DNA of 53,499 bases from Parvibaculum sp049671045 (GTDB lineage Bacteria > Pseudomonadota > Alphaproteobacteria > Parvibaculales > Parvibaculaceae), in assembly GCF_049671045.1 (NCBI RefSeq), contig NZ_JBATUH010000113.1, positions 1 through 53,499 on the forward strand. Reading direction: 5' to 3'. A program made the translations under genes and the position numbers. Shown here one piece after another: positions 1 to 7,952 of the stretch; positions within the stretch are counted from its first letter, which is position 1; every line of letters starts with the position of its first letter. The notes below the pieces were generated by a model. That model did not search any database. It was not told the DNA's origin and saw only the letters and a program-made list of their open reading frames with translations.

Positions 1-941
1 TACCCCTTTCGGATACGCGGCCCCCAGAGGCCGATATCCTTGACGATGGGCACGATGCGCTGGAAGAGCCCGTTGCGGAACGTCTCCATGAAGCCGGAGT
101 GATACATGTGCTCGGCGCAGTCGACCGGGTTGAGGCCGAGATTCTTCCACACTTCCACGGCGTCGAAGCGGTCGCGCATGAGATAGCTCGCCTCGAGCAG
201 GAACTCCTCGCGCTCGTCGCGCTCTTTCTCCGTGAGCTGAGGATAATAATCCCTGAGCGCCAGACGGCCGAAGGCCACGTGACGCGACTCGTCCTGCATC
301 ACATAGGCGTTGACGGCGGCGGCAAGCGGGTTCTGCGCGTGGTCGCGGATCTGCGCGAAGGAGGCGAGCGCGAGGCCCTCGATCACGATCTGCATGCCGA
401 GATAGGTCATGTCCCAGCGGGAATCGAGCAGCGTCTGCTCGATCAGATCCTGCAAGGGCTTCGTCATGGGATAGGCGAGACCGAACTTCTCCAGAAGGCG
501 CTTGTAACTTTCGACATGGCGCGCCTCGTCGATGACCTGCGTCGAGGCATAGAACTTGGAGTCCATGTCCGGCACCTGCGTGACGATCTTCGCCGTGCAG
601 ATGAGCGCACCCTGTTCGCCCTGCATGAACTGCGAAAGCTGCCACGCCTGAAAATGCTTGCGGACGTTCGCCTTCTCCTTGCGCGACATCTTCTCGAACT
701 GCGCCATGCCGTTGATCGGCAGCATCGCGTCGGGAAGCTGTTCGGGATTGTCCTCGTCGAGTTCCTGGGACCAGTCGATGCGGGTATTCGCGTCCCACTG
801 CATCTCCACGCCCTTGCGATAGAGACCCATCATCGCCGCGCGCTCGGGATCGTAGTTCCAGTTGAACGTGGCGTCGAAGCTCTGCGGCACCGACCAGTGG
901 CTGCCCTCGAGCGGGATTGCATATTCCTTGGCGAAGCTCAT
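1..941 (-). CDS. Ferritin-like diiron protein (AurF/RNR R2-like), 3' end cut by window edge
   Basis: An open frame of 313 codons runs off the left edge, so the C-terminus is missing. The ATG at 941 follows a strong GGAGGGAGG ribosome binding site. The helical protein carries the six-ligand diiron pattern: Glu109, the Glu139-x-x-His142 pair in DEARH, Glu188, and Glu218-x-x-His221 in DESRH. This pattern is known from ribonucleotide reductase R2-like, AurF-type N-oxygenase and related ferritin-like oxidases. No signal peptide or membrane segment is seen, so it should be cytoplasmic. The substrate cannot be told from sequence. It is divergent from ccr across a 297-bp spacer. Family membership is well supported; oxygenase function is inferred from the fold only. 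Confidence 0.8.
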   Translation of the reverse strand, partial: MSFAKEYAIPLEGSHWSVPQSFDATFNWNYDPERAAMMGLYRKGVEMQWDANTRIDWSQELDEDNPEQLPDAMLPINGMAQFEKMSRKEKANVRKHFQAWQLSQFMQGEQGALICTAKIVTQVPDMDSKFYASTQVIDEARHVESYKRLLEKFGLAYPMTKPLQDLIEQTLLDSRWDMTYLGMQIVIEGLALASFAQIRDHAQNPLAAAVNAYVMQDESRHVAFGRLALRDYYPQLTEKERDEREEFLLEASYLMRDRFDAVEVWKNLGLNPVDCAEHMYHSGFMETFRNGLFQRIVPIVKDIGLWGPRIRKG

Positions 942-1083
942 GCGGTTCCTCCCTCCCTCATGAAGTGCGGAGTAGAGCTCCGCAGTACGAAAAGCCTATA
1001 CCGGAAAAGAAGCGGCAGGAAAGAGGAATCCGCGTGCCCGCCCCTGGCCTCGCCGAACGGGCTGGTGGAAGCGGAAATTATGC

Positions 1084-1105
1084 TGCACTGCAAAAACCCC
1101 TTGCA
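1084..1105. promoter_or_regulatory. TGC-rich candidate operator upstream of ccr (possible PhaR site)
   Basis: TGCACTGCAA at 1084-1093 differs by one base from TGCAATGCAA in the phaR/phbA spacer (45401-45410). TGCAA at 1089-1093 and TTGCA at 1101-1105 also form an inverted repeat with a 7-nt gap. The site lies about 135 nt upstream of ccr in a spacer that otherwise holds no gene. PhaR-type regulators are known to bind TGC-rich DNA; RamB-type regulators of the ethylmalonyl-CoA pathway are another possibility. The assignment is inference. Confidence 0.4.
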
Positions 1106-1238
1106 TCCGTTGCGGCATGCTTCAATGATCCGCGCCGCCGGTGGGCAGCAGCCGGCTCCCGCGTGACAGGGATCGTTTGAGAAAGCCTCTTTTCACCGCG
1201 ACGAACGGCGGAAGCGGAGGCGCGAGCAAGGATGGAAC

Positions 1239-2531
1239 ATGGCCAAGAGTGACGGCACGGCAGCCGCCAGCGGTAATCCGCTCCCCAGAAAGGACCTCTA
1301 TGAGATCGGCGAGATTCCGCCGCTCGGCCATGTGCCGCCGAAAATGTATGCGTGGACGATCCGGCGCGAGCGCCACGGGCCGCCCGCCCAGGCGATGCAG
1401 GTGGAAGTCGTGCCGACATGGGAACTCGACAGCCACGACGTGCTCGTTCTCGTGATGGCAGCAGGCGTCAATTACAACGGCGTCTGGGCGGCGCTTGGCA
1501 CGCCGATCTCCGTCTTCGACGTTCACAAGCTGCCCTATCACATCGCGGGCTCGGACGCGTCCGGCATCGTCTATGCCGTCGGCTCGAAGGTCACACGCTG
1601 GAAGGTGGGCGACGAGGTCGTCATCCACTGCAATCAGGACGACCATGACGACGAGGAGTGCAATGGCGGCGACCCGATGCTCTCGCCCTCGCAGCGCATC
1701 TGGGGCTACGAGACGCCGGACGGCTCCTTCGCGCAATTCGCCCGCGTCCAGTCCCAGCAACTCATGGCGCGGCCGAAACACCTGACCTGGGAAGAGAGCG
1801 CCTGCTACACGCTGACGCTCGCCACCGCCTATCGCATGCTGTTCGGACATCGTCCGCACACGCTCGAGCCTGGGCAGAACGTGCTTGTCTGGGGCGCGAG
1901 CGGCGGCCTCGGCTCATTCGCCGTGCAGCTCTGCGCAACTGCGGGCGCGCATGCCATCGGCGTCATCTCGGATGAATCGAAGCGCGACTATGTGATGTCG
2001 CTCGGCGCGAAAGGCGTCATCAACCGCAAGGACTTCAAATGCTGGGGCCAGCTTCCCAAGGTGAACTCCGCCGAGTTCAACGATTTCATCCGCGAGGCGC
2101 GCCGCTTCGGCAAGGCGATCTGGGACATCACCGGCAAGGGCGTTGATCCCGACATCGTCTTCGAGCATCCGGGCGAGGCGACCTTCCCCGTCTCCTGCAT
2201 GGTGGCGAAGCGCGGCGGCATGGTGGTCTTCTGCGCCGGCACGAGCGGGTTCAACCTCACCTTCGACGCCCGCTTCGTCTGGATGCGCCAGAAGCGCATT
2301 CAGGGCTCGCATTTCGCGCATCTGAAGCAGGCTTCCGCCGCCAACCAGCTTGTCATCGACCGGCGCATCGATCCCGGCCTTTCGGAAGTCTTCGCCTGGG
2401 AGGACATTCCGAAGGCCCATATGAAGATGTGGAAGAACGAGCACCTGCCCGGCAACATGGCGGTGCTCGTGTCGGCGAAGCGCGCGGGCCTGCGCACCTA
2501 TGAGGATGCGATCGAGGCCGGCAACCGCTAG
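1239..2531 (+). CDS. ccr: Crotonyl-CoA carboxylase/reductase
   Basis: 430 aa, the usual length of Ccr. It is an MDR-family oxidoreductase with an N-terminal substrate domain and a Rossmann domain carrying GASGGLGSF at about 219-227 for NADPH. The NYNG motif near Asn80, the long acidic loop after residue 130 (DDHDDEEC) and the HFAH segment at 358-361 fit the crotonyl-CoA carboxylating group rather than ordinary quinone or enoyl reductases. The enzyme reductively carboxylates crotonyl-CoA to ethylmalonyl-CoA, the key step of the ethylmalonyl-CoA pathway of acetyl-CoA assimilation. The gene stands alone after a 297-bp spacer with a TGC-rich candidate operator. Its 3' end overlaps the convergent TauE gene by 4 bp. 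The mcd gene of the same pathway lies 2.5 kb downstream. Confidence 0.93.
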   Translation: MAKSDGTAAASGNPLPRKDLYEIGEIPPLGHVPPKMYAWTIRRERHGPPAQAMQVEVVPTWELDSHDVLVLVMAAGVNYNGVWAALGTPISVFDVHKLPYHIAGSDASGIVYAVGSKVTRWKVGDEVVIHCNQDDHDDEECNGGDPMLSPSQRIWGYETPDGSFAQFARVQSQQLMARPKHLTWEESACYTLTLATAYRMLFGHRPHTLEPGQNVLVWGASGGLGSFAVQLCATAGAHAIGVISDESKRDYVMSLGAKGVINRKDFKCWGQLPKVNSAEFNDFIREARRFGKAIWDITGKGVDPDIVFEHPGEATFPVSCMVAKRGGMVVFCAGTSGFNLTFDARFVWMRQKRIQGSHFAHLKQASAANQLVIDRRIDPGLSEVFAWEDIPKAHMKMWKNEHLPGNMAVLVSAKRAGLRTYEDAIEAGNR

Positions 2532-3319
2532 ACGAAAACCGCGATCCCGCGCGCGCTCACATAAAGCCCGACGAGAATGACGACGCCCGCGAAGAGGCGG
2601 ACGAGCACCGCCTTGCGCGCGGCAAGCCTGCGCGCGAGCAGCGTGCCCGCAAAGGCGCCCGCGACACCGCCGGCGAGCACGAGGGCGGCCACATGCCAGT
2701 CGACAAGGCCCGATGCCGCATAGCTCGCCGCCGTGGCCGCGCCGAAGGCCGCGACCGAGACGAGCGAGGAGCCGACCGCATTGAGGATCGGCATGGCGGT
2801 CGCATTGATGAGGCCGGGCACGATGAGGAAGCCGCCGCCAATGCCGAAGAAGCCGGAAAGCGCGCCGACCGCGAAACCGTAGCCGGTGAGCGAGGGAAGG
2901 AGCGCGCGCGCCGACGCAAGATCGAGGCGCACATCGGGATTGCCGTCCCTTGCGCCGCTCCGGAGCATCGAGAGGCCGACCGCGATCATGACGAGGCCGA
3001 ATAGCGCGAGCAGAAGCTCGCCATCAATCGCCTTGCCAAGCCTTGCGCCGGCAAAGGCGCCGACGACGCCCGCGGCCGCGAAGACGACGGCGCAAGGCCA
3101 TTTGACCGTCTTCGCCCGCGCGTGAAGCACGACGCCTGCAAGCGCATTGGCCGCGACGGCGACCGCACTCGTCCCGATGGCGACATGGGGCGAGGCGATG
3201 CCGACGACATAGATGAGGAGCGGCACGGCGAGGATCGAACCGCCGCCGCCGATGAGCCCGAGCGTGAGCCCGACGAGCCCACCGGCTCCCACCGCCACCA
3301 GATCGGCAAGGGCGAACAT
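2528..3319 (-). CDS. TauE/SafE-family sulfur-compound/anion permease
   Basis: 263 aa from the ATG at 3319, which has GGAGGTGACG directly upstream; a longer frame to 3508 lacks support. The protein is almost wholly hydrophobic, with about eight predicted membrane helices in two similar halves. Each half starts with the glycine-rich TauE signature: GLIGGGGS near the N-terminus and FFGIGGGF near the middle. TauE/SafE proteins move sulfur-containing anions such as sulfite, sulfoacetate or thiosulfate. It is co-directional with the rhodanese gene, 13 bp away, and opposite a Blh-type dioxygenase, so a role in exporting products of sulfide or persulfide oxidation is likely. The exact substrate is not determinable from sequence. 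Confidence 0.88.
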   Translation of the reverse strand: MFALADLVAVGAGGLVGLTLGLIGGGGSILAVPLLIYVVGIASPHVAIGTSAVAVAANALAGVVLHARAKTVKWPCAVVFAAAGVVGAFAGARLGKAIDGELLLALFGLVMIAVGLSMLRSGARDGNPDVRLDLASARALLPSLTGYGFAVGALSGFFGIGGGFLIVPGLINATAMPILNAVGSSLVSVAAFGAATAASYAASGLVDWHVAALVLAGGVAGAFAGTLLARRLAARKAVLVRLFAGVVILVGLYVSARGIAVFV

Positions 3320-3332
3320 CGTCACCTCCCGT

Positions 3333-3854
3333 TCAGCTCCGCAGCGCCCGGTTCCACGGCATAAGCATGAGAAGCCGCGCCATGCCGCAAAAGCCGCTGA
3401 CACCCGCAAAGACGAGCCCGGCGCCGACAAAGGCCGAAAGCGCATGGAAGGCCGGATGGACGAGCGCGCCAAGCACGGCGCCGATGACGACGAGGCTGCC
3501 TGCCGCAATCTGCACCTGCCGCATCAGTTCGAGCGGCTGCTTGCGATCGACCGCGACGGGAAGCTGCGCGGCCTTCCAGGCGTCGAGCCCGCCCTCGAGA
3601 ACATAGGCCTCGCAGCCGCTCGCGGCCGCCAGCCTGTCGGCATTGGCCTTAGTCCGCATGCCGGACTTGCAATGATAGATGACGATGTCAGCCTTTCCGG
3701 TCGCGACGGGGCCTCCGAGCTTCGAGAGCGGCTCGTTCCGCGCGCCGGGAATGTGCTCGCGCGCGAACTCGTCCGGCTCGCGAATGTCGATGACGGCGGC
3801 CCCGCTCTCGATGAGCGTCCGCGCGGCGGCAGGGGTGAGGGTCTTGAGTGACAT
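3333..3854 (-). CDS. Rhodanese domain fused to a membrane DUF2892-like tail
   Basis: 173 aa from the ATG at 3854 (GGAG upstream); a longer frame to 3926 would read through the AT-rich promoter and is rejected. Residues 5-110 form a rhodanese domain with active-site loop CKSGMRT, nucleophile Cys62. Two hydrophobic segments follow at roughly 120-165 (IAAGSLVVIGAVLGALV and AFVGAGLVFAGVSGF), typical of DUF2892. The protein should sit at the membrane with rhodanese on the cytoplasmic side, transferring sulfane sulfur. It lies directly upstream of the TauE permease and divergent from the persulfide dioxygenase-like gene, sharing their AT-rich spacer. The three genes make a sulfide/persulfide detoxification module. 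Confidence 0.88.
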   Translation of the reverse strand: MSLKTLTPAAARTLIESGAAVIDIREPDEFAREHIPGARNEPLSKLGGPVATGKADIVIYHCKSGMRTKANADRLAAASGCEAYVLEGGLDAWKAAQLPVAVDRKQPLELMRQVQIAAGSLVVIGAVLGALVHPAFHALSAFVGAGLVFAGVSGFCGMARLLMLMPWNRALRS

Positions 3855-3882
3855 GGCAATGCTCCGTCTCGGGTTGCGCCTT

Positions 3883-3915
3883 AATTTATCTATTGCTAAT
3901 TTAACTATTGCTAAT
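3883..3915. promoter_or_regulatory. AT-rich tandem 18-bp repeat, candidate BigR/SqrR-like operator
   Basis: Two copies of AATTTA-A/T-CTATTGCTAAT (3883-3900 and 3898-3915) match at 17 of 18 positions and overlap by 3 bp, giving a 15-bp period. They sit in the divergent spacer between the rhodanese gene and the Blh-type gene and are far more AT-rich than the surroundings. Blh-rhodanese-permease modules are known to be repressed by ArsR-type BigR/SqrR binding AT-rich DNA over the promoter. No ArsR gene occurs in this window, so the regulator assignment is inference. Confidence 0.5.
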
Positions 3916-3967
3916 ATATAAATCAAGAGCGAACGAAACGAAGCCCCCCTGTTTGAAGGAGAGCCAC

Positions 3968-4861
3968 ATGAACAAGCGAGCCCAGCCGGCCATAAGCGGC
4001 TTCTTTGACGAGGCCACCAATACGGTGAGCTATCTCGTCGTCGACCCCGCGACCCGCGATGCGGCGATCATCGACCCCGTGCTCGACTTCGAGCCGCGCT
4101 CGGGCAGGATCGCGACCGCCAGCGCCGACGCCCTGCTCGCCGCCGCGCATGAGGCGGGCGCGAGGATCGTCTGGATTCTGGAAACCCACGCCCATGCCGA
4201 CCACCTTTCGGCCGCGCAGTATCTGAAGGCGAAGACCGGCGCCAGGGTGGGCATCGGCGCGCATATAGGAAAGGTGCAGAAGATTTTCAGCCCGGTCTTC
4301 GAGGTGACGCCCGCGCCCGCCGATGGGAGCGAGTTCGACCACCTCTTCGAGGACGGCGAAACCTTCGCGCTGGGAAGCCTCACCTTCGAGGTGCTGGCGA
4401 CGCCGGGCCATACGCCCGCCTGCATTTCCTACAAGGTCGCCGACGCGGTCTTCGTGGGCGACACGCTCTTCATGCCCGATTACGGCACCGCCCGCGCCGA
4501 CTTCCCCGGCGGCGATGCCCGCGCCCTTTACCGCTCGATCCGCAGGCTCCTCGCCCTGCCGCCCGAGACGAGGCTCTTCCTGTGCCACGACTACAAGGCG
4601 CCGGGCCGGGACGCCTATGTCTGGGAAACGACGGTCGCCGAAGAGCGCGCGCACAACATCCAGATCCATGATGGCGTGAGCGAGGACGAGTTCGTGAAGA
4701 TGCGCGAGGCGCGCGACAAGACGCTTGCAAGCCCTGTCCTGCTCCTGCCCTCGATCCAGGTGAACATCAAGGCCGGGCACATGCCCCCGGCGGAGGCGAA
4801 CGGCCGGCGCTATCTCAAGATCCCGCTCTCGATCGCGGAGGAAGCGGCCAAGAGCCTCTGA
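3968..4861 (+). CDS. blh: Metallo-beta-lactamase-fold persulfide dioxygenase (Blh/ETHE1-like)
   Basis: 297 aa from the ATG at 3968, preceded by GGAGAG. The metal-binding motif THAHADH is at residues 73-79 (His74, His76, Asp78, His79), followed by the later GHTPACISY and GDTLF segments of the glyoxalase II/ETHE1 branch and a final CHDY histidine. The length and the insert after the HAHADH motif fit the bacterial Blh group that oxidises glutathione persulfide to sulfite. The soluble protein lacks a signal peptide. It is divergent from the rhodanese-TauE pair and shares an AT-rich repeat operator with it. Persulfide dioxygenase activity follows from family and context; ordinary hydroxyacylglutathione hydrolase is less likely because a separate GloB is at 40554. 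Confidence 0.87.
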   Translation: MNKRAQPAISGFFDEATNTVSYLVVDPATRDAAIIDPVLDFEPRSGRIATASADALLAAAHEAGARIVWILETHAHADHLSAAQYLKAKTGARVGIGAHIGKVQKIFSPVFEVTPAPADGSEFDHLFEDGETFALGSLTFEVLATPGHTPACISYKVADAVFVGDTLFMPDYGTARADFPGGDARALYRSIRRLLALPPETRLFLCHDYKAPGRDAYVWETTVAEERAHNIQIHDGVSEDEFVKMREARDKTLASPVLLLPSIQVNIKAGHMPPAEANGRRYLKIPLSIAEEAAKSL

Positions 4862-4864
4862 GCC

Positions 4865-4895
4865 ATGCCCGCCGGCCCCGGCCGGCACGGGGCAT
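4865..4895. terminator. GC-rich inverted repeat after blh, possible terminator without T-tract
   Basis: ATGCCC and CCGGCC at 4865-4877 pair with GGCCGG and GGGCAT at 4880-4895. The hairpin starts 4 nt after the blh stop codon. No run of T follows, so termination is only a possibility. The rest of the spacer up to 5071 holds short ACATGACGGCCGG-like direct repeats and no gene. Confidence 0.35.
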
Positions 4896-5071
4896 GACGA
4901 CCGGACATGACGGCCGGACATGAAGGATGCAGCGGGCTGCCCGGCGGATCTCACCGCCGCTGGCGGCCCGCAGCGCTTGGGGCTATATAAAACCCGACAT
5001 GGCGAGAGCCGTTCCTCCCTGCTCCCGTATGAATTCCCGAGCCCCGTGTCCCCTCGTTTGAGAAGTCGTGA

Positions 5072-6778
5072 GTGCTGCCCATGAGCCATGCCCAGAATTC
5101 CACCGCCGCGACCGCGGGCGAAATCCTCGCTCCCGGCAATCTTCTGCCGCTGACCGAAAGCGCCGTTGGCGCCGCCGGAACGCTTCTTGCCCATGCGCGG
5201 AGCGCCGTGACGCGGAAGGTGAGCAAGGACGGCAGGATCTCGGCCGCTCTCATCGAGCGCGAACAGTTCGCCGCCCACGGGCTCGCCTGGATGGCGACCT
5301 ATGTCGAGGCGCTGCGCCAGCTTGCCGCCTATGCCGCCCGCATGACCGAGGAAGGCCGCCTCGGCGAGACCGAAAGGCTGATGGTCGCCATCGCCTTCGG
5401 CGAATATCTGAGCCAGCTTTCAGGCGGCATCCCGATGAGCCAGGGCGAAACCGTCCGACCTCACGATCTCGGCATTTCGGATGCGGATCACGCGGCCTTC
5501 CACACGCCTGCCGTGCGCAGGCTGATCGTCGAGGGCAATTCGCGCGAGACGCGCGCCCGGCTCGCCGAACTCATGGCCGAAAAGGCGGGCGCCGCGACCT
5601 TCGGCGATCCGGGCCTTGAAGAGACCTACGAGCAGATCCGCGACCAGATGCGCCGCTTCGCCGACACCGAGGTCGTGCCCTATGCCCATGAATGGCATCT
5701 CAAGGACGAATACATCCCCCTCTCCGTGATCGGACAGATGGCCTCGCTCGGCGTCTTCGGCCTGACGATCCCGGAGGAATTCGGCGGCCTCGGCCTCGGC
5801 AAGGAATCGATGTGCGTCGTCTCCGAGGAATTGTCGCGCGGCTATATCGGCGTCGGCTCGCTCGGCACGCGCTCTGAAATCGCGGCCGAACTCATCCTCG
5901 GCGGCGGCACGCCGGAGCAGAAGACGAAATGGCTGCCGAAGATCGCGAGCGGAGAGATCCTGCCGACCGCCGTCTTCACCGAGCCCAATACGGGCTCCGA
6001 CCTTGCGAGCCTGAGAACGCGAGGCCGGAAGGACGGCGACGTCTACCGGATCACCGGCAACAAGACCTGGATCACCCATGCGGCGCGCGCCGATGTGATG
6101 ACGCTTCTCTGCCGCACCAATGACGAGCCGGGCTACAAGGGCCTGTCGATGATGCTGGCCGAGAAGCCGCGCGGCGACGACGCCAACCCCTTCCCCGCCA
6201 AGGGCATGACGGGCGGCGAGATCCCCGTTCTCGGCTATCGCGGCATGAAGGAATTCGAGATCGGTTTCGACGATTTCGAGGTGAAGGCCGAAAACCTGCT
6301 CGGCGGCGAGGAAGGCCAGGGCTTCAAGCAGCTCATGCAGACCTTCGAGAGCGCGCGCATCCAGACGGCGGCCCGCGCCATCGGCGTCGCGCAGGCGGCG
6401 CTGGAACTCGGCCTCAAATACGCCCAGGAGCGCATCCAGTTCGCAAAGCCCATTTTCGACTTCCCGCGCGTTTCCGGAAAGCTCGTGATGATGGCGGTCG
6501 AAATCCTCGTCGCCCGCCAGCTCACCTATCACGCCGCGCGCGAGAAGGATGGCGGACGGCGCTGCGATCTCGAAGCGGGCATGGCCAAGCTCCTCGGCGC
6601 GCGCGTCGCCTGGGCGGCGGCGGACAATGCGCTGCAGATCCATGGCGGCAATGGCTTCGCGCTCGAATATCCGGTGAGCCGCGTGCTCTGCGATGCCCGC
6701 ATCCTCAACATCTTCGAGGGCGCGGCGGAAATTCAGGCGCAGGTGATCGCGCGCCGTCTTCTCGAAGGCGGCAATTGA
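5072..6778 (+). CDS. mcd: (2S)-methylsuccinyl-CoA dehydrogenase-like acyl-CoA dehydrogenase
   Basis: 568 aa from the GTG at 5072; the in-frame ATG at 5081 is an alternative giving 565 aa. The first 170 residues are a helical extension absent from ordinary acyl-CoA dehydrogenases (about 380 aa) but typical of Mcd. A full ACAD module follows: N-terminal helices, FTEPNTGSD in the flavin/substrate region, and C-terminal IHGGNGF and FEGAAEIQ with the usual glutamate position. Mcd oxidises (2S)-methylsuccinyl-CoA to mesaconyl-CoA in the ethylmalonyl-CoA pathway and passes electrons to ETF, encoded at 11361-13048. The nearby ccr gene supports this over a generic fatty acyl-CoA dehydrogenase. The upstream ribosome site is weak. 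Confidence 0.85.
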   Translation: MLPMSHAQNSTAATAGEILAPGNLLPLTESAVGAAGTLLAHARSAVTRKVSKDGRISAALIEREQFAAHGLAWMATYVEALRQLAAYAARMTEEGRLGETERLMVAIAFGEYLSQLSGGIPMSQGETVRPHDLGISDADHAAFHTPAVRRLIVEGNSRETRARLAELMAEKAGAATFGDPGLEETYEQIRDQMRRFADTEVVPYAHEWHLKDEYIPLSVIGQMASLGVFGLTIPEEFGGLGLGKESMCVVSEELSRGYIGVGSLGTRSEIAAELILGGGTPEQKTKWLPKIASGEILPTAVFTEPNTGSDLASLRTRGRKDGDVYRITGNKTWITHAARADVMTLLCRTNDEPGYKGLSMMLAEKPRGDDANPFPAKGMTGGEIPVLGYRGMKEFEIGFDDFEVKAENLLGGEEGQGFKQLMQTFESARIQTAARAIGVAQAALELGLKYAQERIQFAKPIFDFPRVSGKLVMMAVEILVARQLTYHAAREKDGGRRCDLEAGMAKLLGARVAWAAADNALQIHGGNGFALEYPVSRVLCDARILNIFEGAAEIQAQVIARRLLEGGN

Positions 6779-6810
6779 TGGAGTGAGCGCGGCGACGGCA
6801 GCGAAGCCCG

Positions 6811-6852
6811 CGAAAGACAAAGCCCGCAAAGATAAAGCCAGCAAAGATAAAG
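6811..6852 (+). repeat. Three-copy 15-nt tandem repeat before the HIG1-like gene
   Basis: GCAAAGATAAAG occurs exactly at 6826-6837 and 6841-6852, with a diverged copy (CGAAAGACAAAG) at 6811-6822, all on a 15-nt period. In one frame, open from a GTG at 6783, it encodes KDKAR-KDKAS-KDKGR. That frame differs from the HIG1-like gene and becomes atypical downstream, so it is annotated as a repeat, not a gene. Confidence 0.6.
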
Positions 6853-6861
6853 GAAGACGCG

Positions 6862-7053
6862 ATGGAAGAATTTTTCCGCTATCTGGGGCCCATCGCCATG
6901 GCCGCCGTCCTCGCGGTTCTGGTGCTGGGGCTCCTGAACATGATGCGCGGCGGATCGGGCTCGCGCTCGCAGATGCTGATGCGCTGGCGCGTCGGGCTGC
7001 AATTCGTCGCCATCATCTTCCTGATGGCCGCGCTCTATTTCACCGCAGGCTGA
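6862..7053 (+). CDS. Small twin-transmembrane HIG1-like protein
   Basis: 63 aa with two hydrophobic helices (about 8-27 and 41-60) joined by the polar RGGSGSRSQMLMRWRVG loop. The RWR-x-x-x-Q pattern resembles the (Q/I)xxRxxRxxxQ-like loop of HIG1-domain proteins. In alphaproteobacteria, short twin-TM HIG1 proteins are associated with respiratory complexes. The ATG at 6862 follows AAAGGAAG. The gene is 83 bp after mcd and its end overlaps the convergent gene at 7035 by 19 bp. A tandem repeat lies directly upstream. Family assignment is good; the function is inference. Confidence 0.75.
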   Translation: MEEFFRYLGPIAMAAVLAVLVLGLLNMMRGGSGSRSQMLMRWRVGLQFVAIIFLMAALYFTAG

Positions 7054-7925
7054 CGAACGCTTCCCTGCCGCGCCGTCGAGGCGATCACGATCGTGCGCTC
7101 GAGCGCGGCATCGCGATGATTGAGCGCCTTCACATAGCGCTCGACCCGCTCCATGGAGAGGATCGCCTTCGGCTCGCTATATTGCATGACGGCGATGTCG
7201 TCCCAGGCCCCCAGCGTCGGCCCGTCCTTCGCCTCGCGCAGCACCGCCTCGACCCGGCCGTAGAAGATGAGATGGCCACCGGTCCTGTAAACCGTCTGCA
7301 TCGCGACGACGCCATAGCGATTATAGGCCGCGCGGCCCGAGGAAGGCGTCCGGCTGGCATCCGTCCCGGCATAACGGGCGGCCGGGTAATATTTGAGGAA
7401 ATTCACCATTGACGGGCTGTAGGTGACGGGCTGCGCCATGAGCCGGTCGATGGCTTGCCGATCGGGCATCGCATCGTTGCGAAAGCCCGTATGCCCGAGA
7501 TCGGCCGAAACCTCGCCCTCCGGCATCCGCCAGATCCGCGTCGCGACGAGGAGACGGATGACGCCCAGCACGAGGCGCGGCGGCTCGGCGAGCGCGAGCC
7601 GCGCCACATAGGCATCCTCGATTCCGTCGGAAAGATGCAAGGGGATCGCATCCGGCGCGCCGCCCGCGACGATCAGAAAACGGTCCCAATAGGGCGCGCC
7701 TCCGCCGATGAGAGTGAAGTCGGCATCCGCCCTCCAGCGGATCTCCACTCCCGCGACCGGCTTTTCCGCCGCCTGCTGTGGATTCCGATATTTGAGCGCG
7801 ACGAAGAAGGCGGGCGCGCGGGCGCTGACGTGATAGACGGGCTCCCTTCCGCCGATCTGCCGCAGAAGAAAGACGCCGAGCCCGACCAGGGCGAGGATGA
7901 CGAGAACGGTCTGGATGGCGGACAT
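7035..7925 (-). CDS. Membrane-anchored protein with two DUF1330-like domains, function unknown
   Basis: 296 aa from the ATG at 7925. An N-terminal hydrophobic segment (about 3-22, TVLVILALVGLGVFLLRQ) probably anchors it in the inner membrane, with the rest outside or as a lipid-facing domain. Two repeated ferredoxin-like segments are visible. Each has a beta strand with a GG-hairpin, a hydrophobic strand near WDRFLIVAGG or WDDIAVMQYSEP, and a helix such as MERVERYVKALNHRDAALE, as in DUF1330/Dabb-type dimeric barrels. No catalytic residue is recognisable. It lies alone, convergent with the HIG1-like gene. Palindromes at 7953-7983 in its upstream region may control it. The start has no clear ribosome site. 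Confidence 0.6.
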   Translation of the reverse strand: MSAIQTVLVILALVGLGVFLLRQIGGREPVYHVSARAPAFFVALKYRNPQQAAEKPVAGVEIRWRADADFTLIGGGAPYWDRFLIVAGGAPDAIPLHLSDGIEDAYVARLALAEPPRLVLGVIRLLVATRIWRMPEGEVSADLGHTGFRNDAMPDRQAIDRLMAQPVTYSPSMVNFLKYYPAARYAGTDASRTPSSGRAAYNRYGVVAMQTVYRTGGHLIFYGRVEAVLREAKDGPTLGAWDDIAVMQYSEPKAILSMERVERYVKALNHRDAALERTIVIASTARQGSVRQPAVK

Positions 7926-7952
7926 GGTTGCGATCCGGAAGGTTTTCGGACG

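Noticed and set aside
3333..3926. Longer start for the rhodanese gene
   Set aside because: The first 24 codons fall in the AT-rich promoter repeats and lack a ribosome site; the ATG at 3854 has GGAG.
6783..7412. Lys-rich ORF overlapping the HIG1-like gene
   Set aside because: After the repeat it becomes Arg/His/Ala-rich shadow sequence antisense to a better-supported gene.
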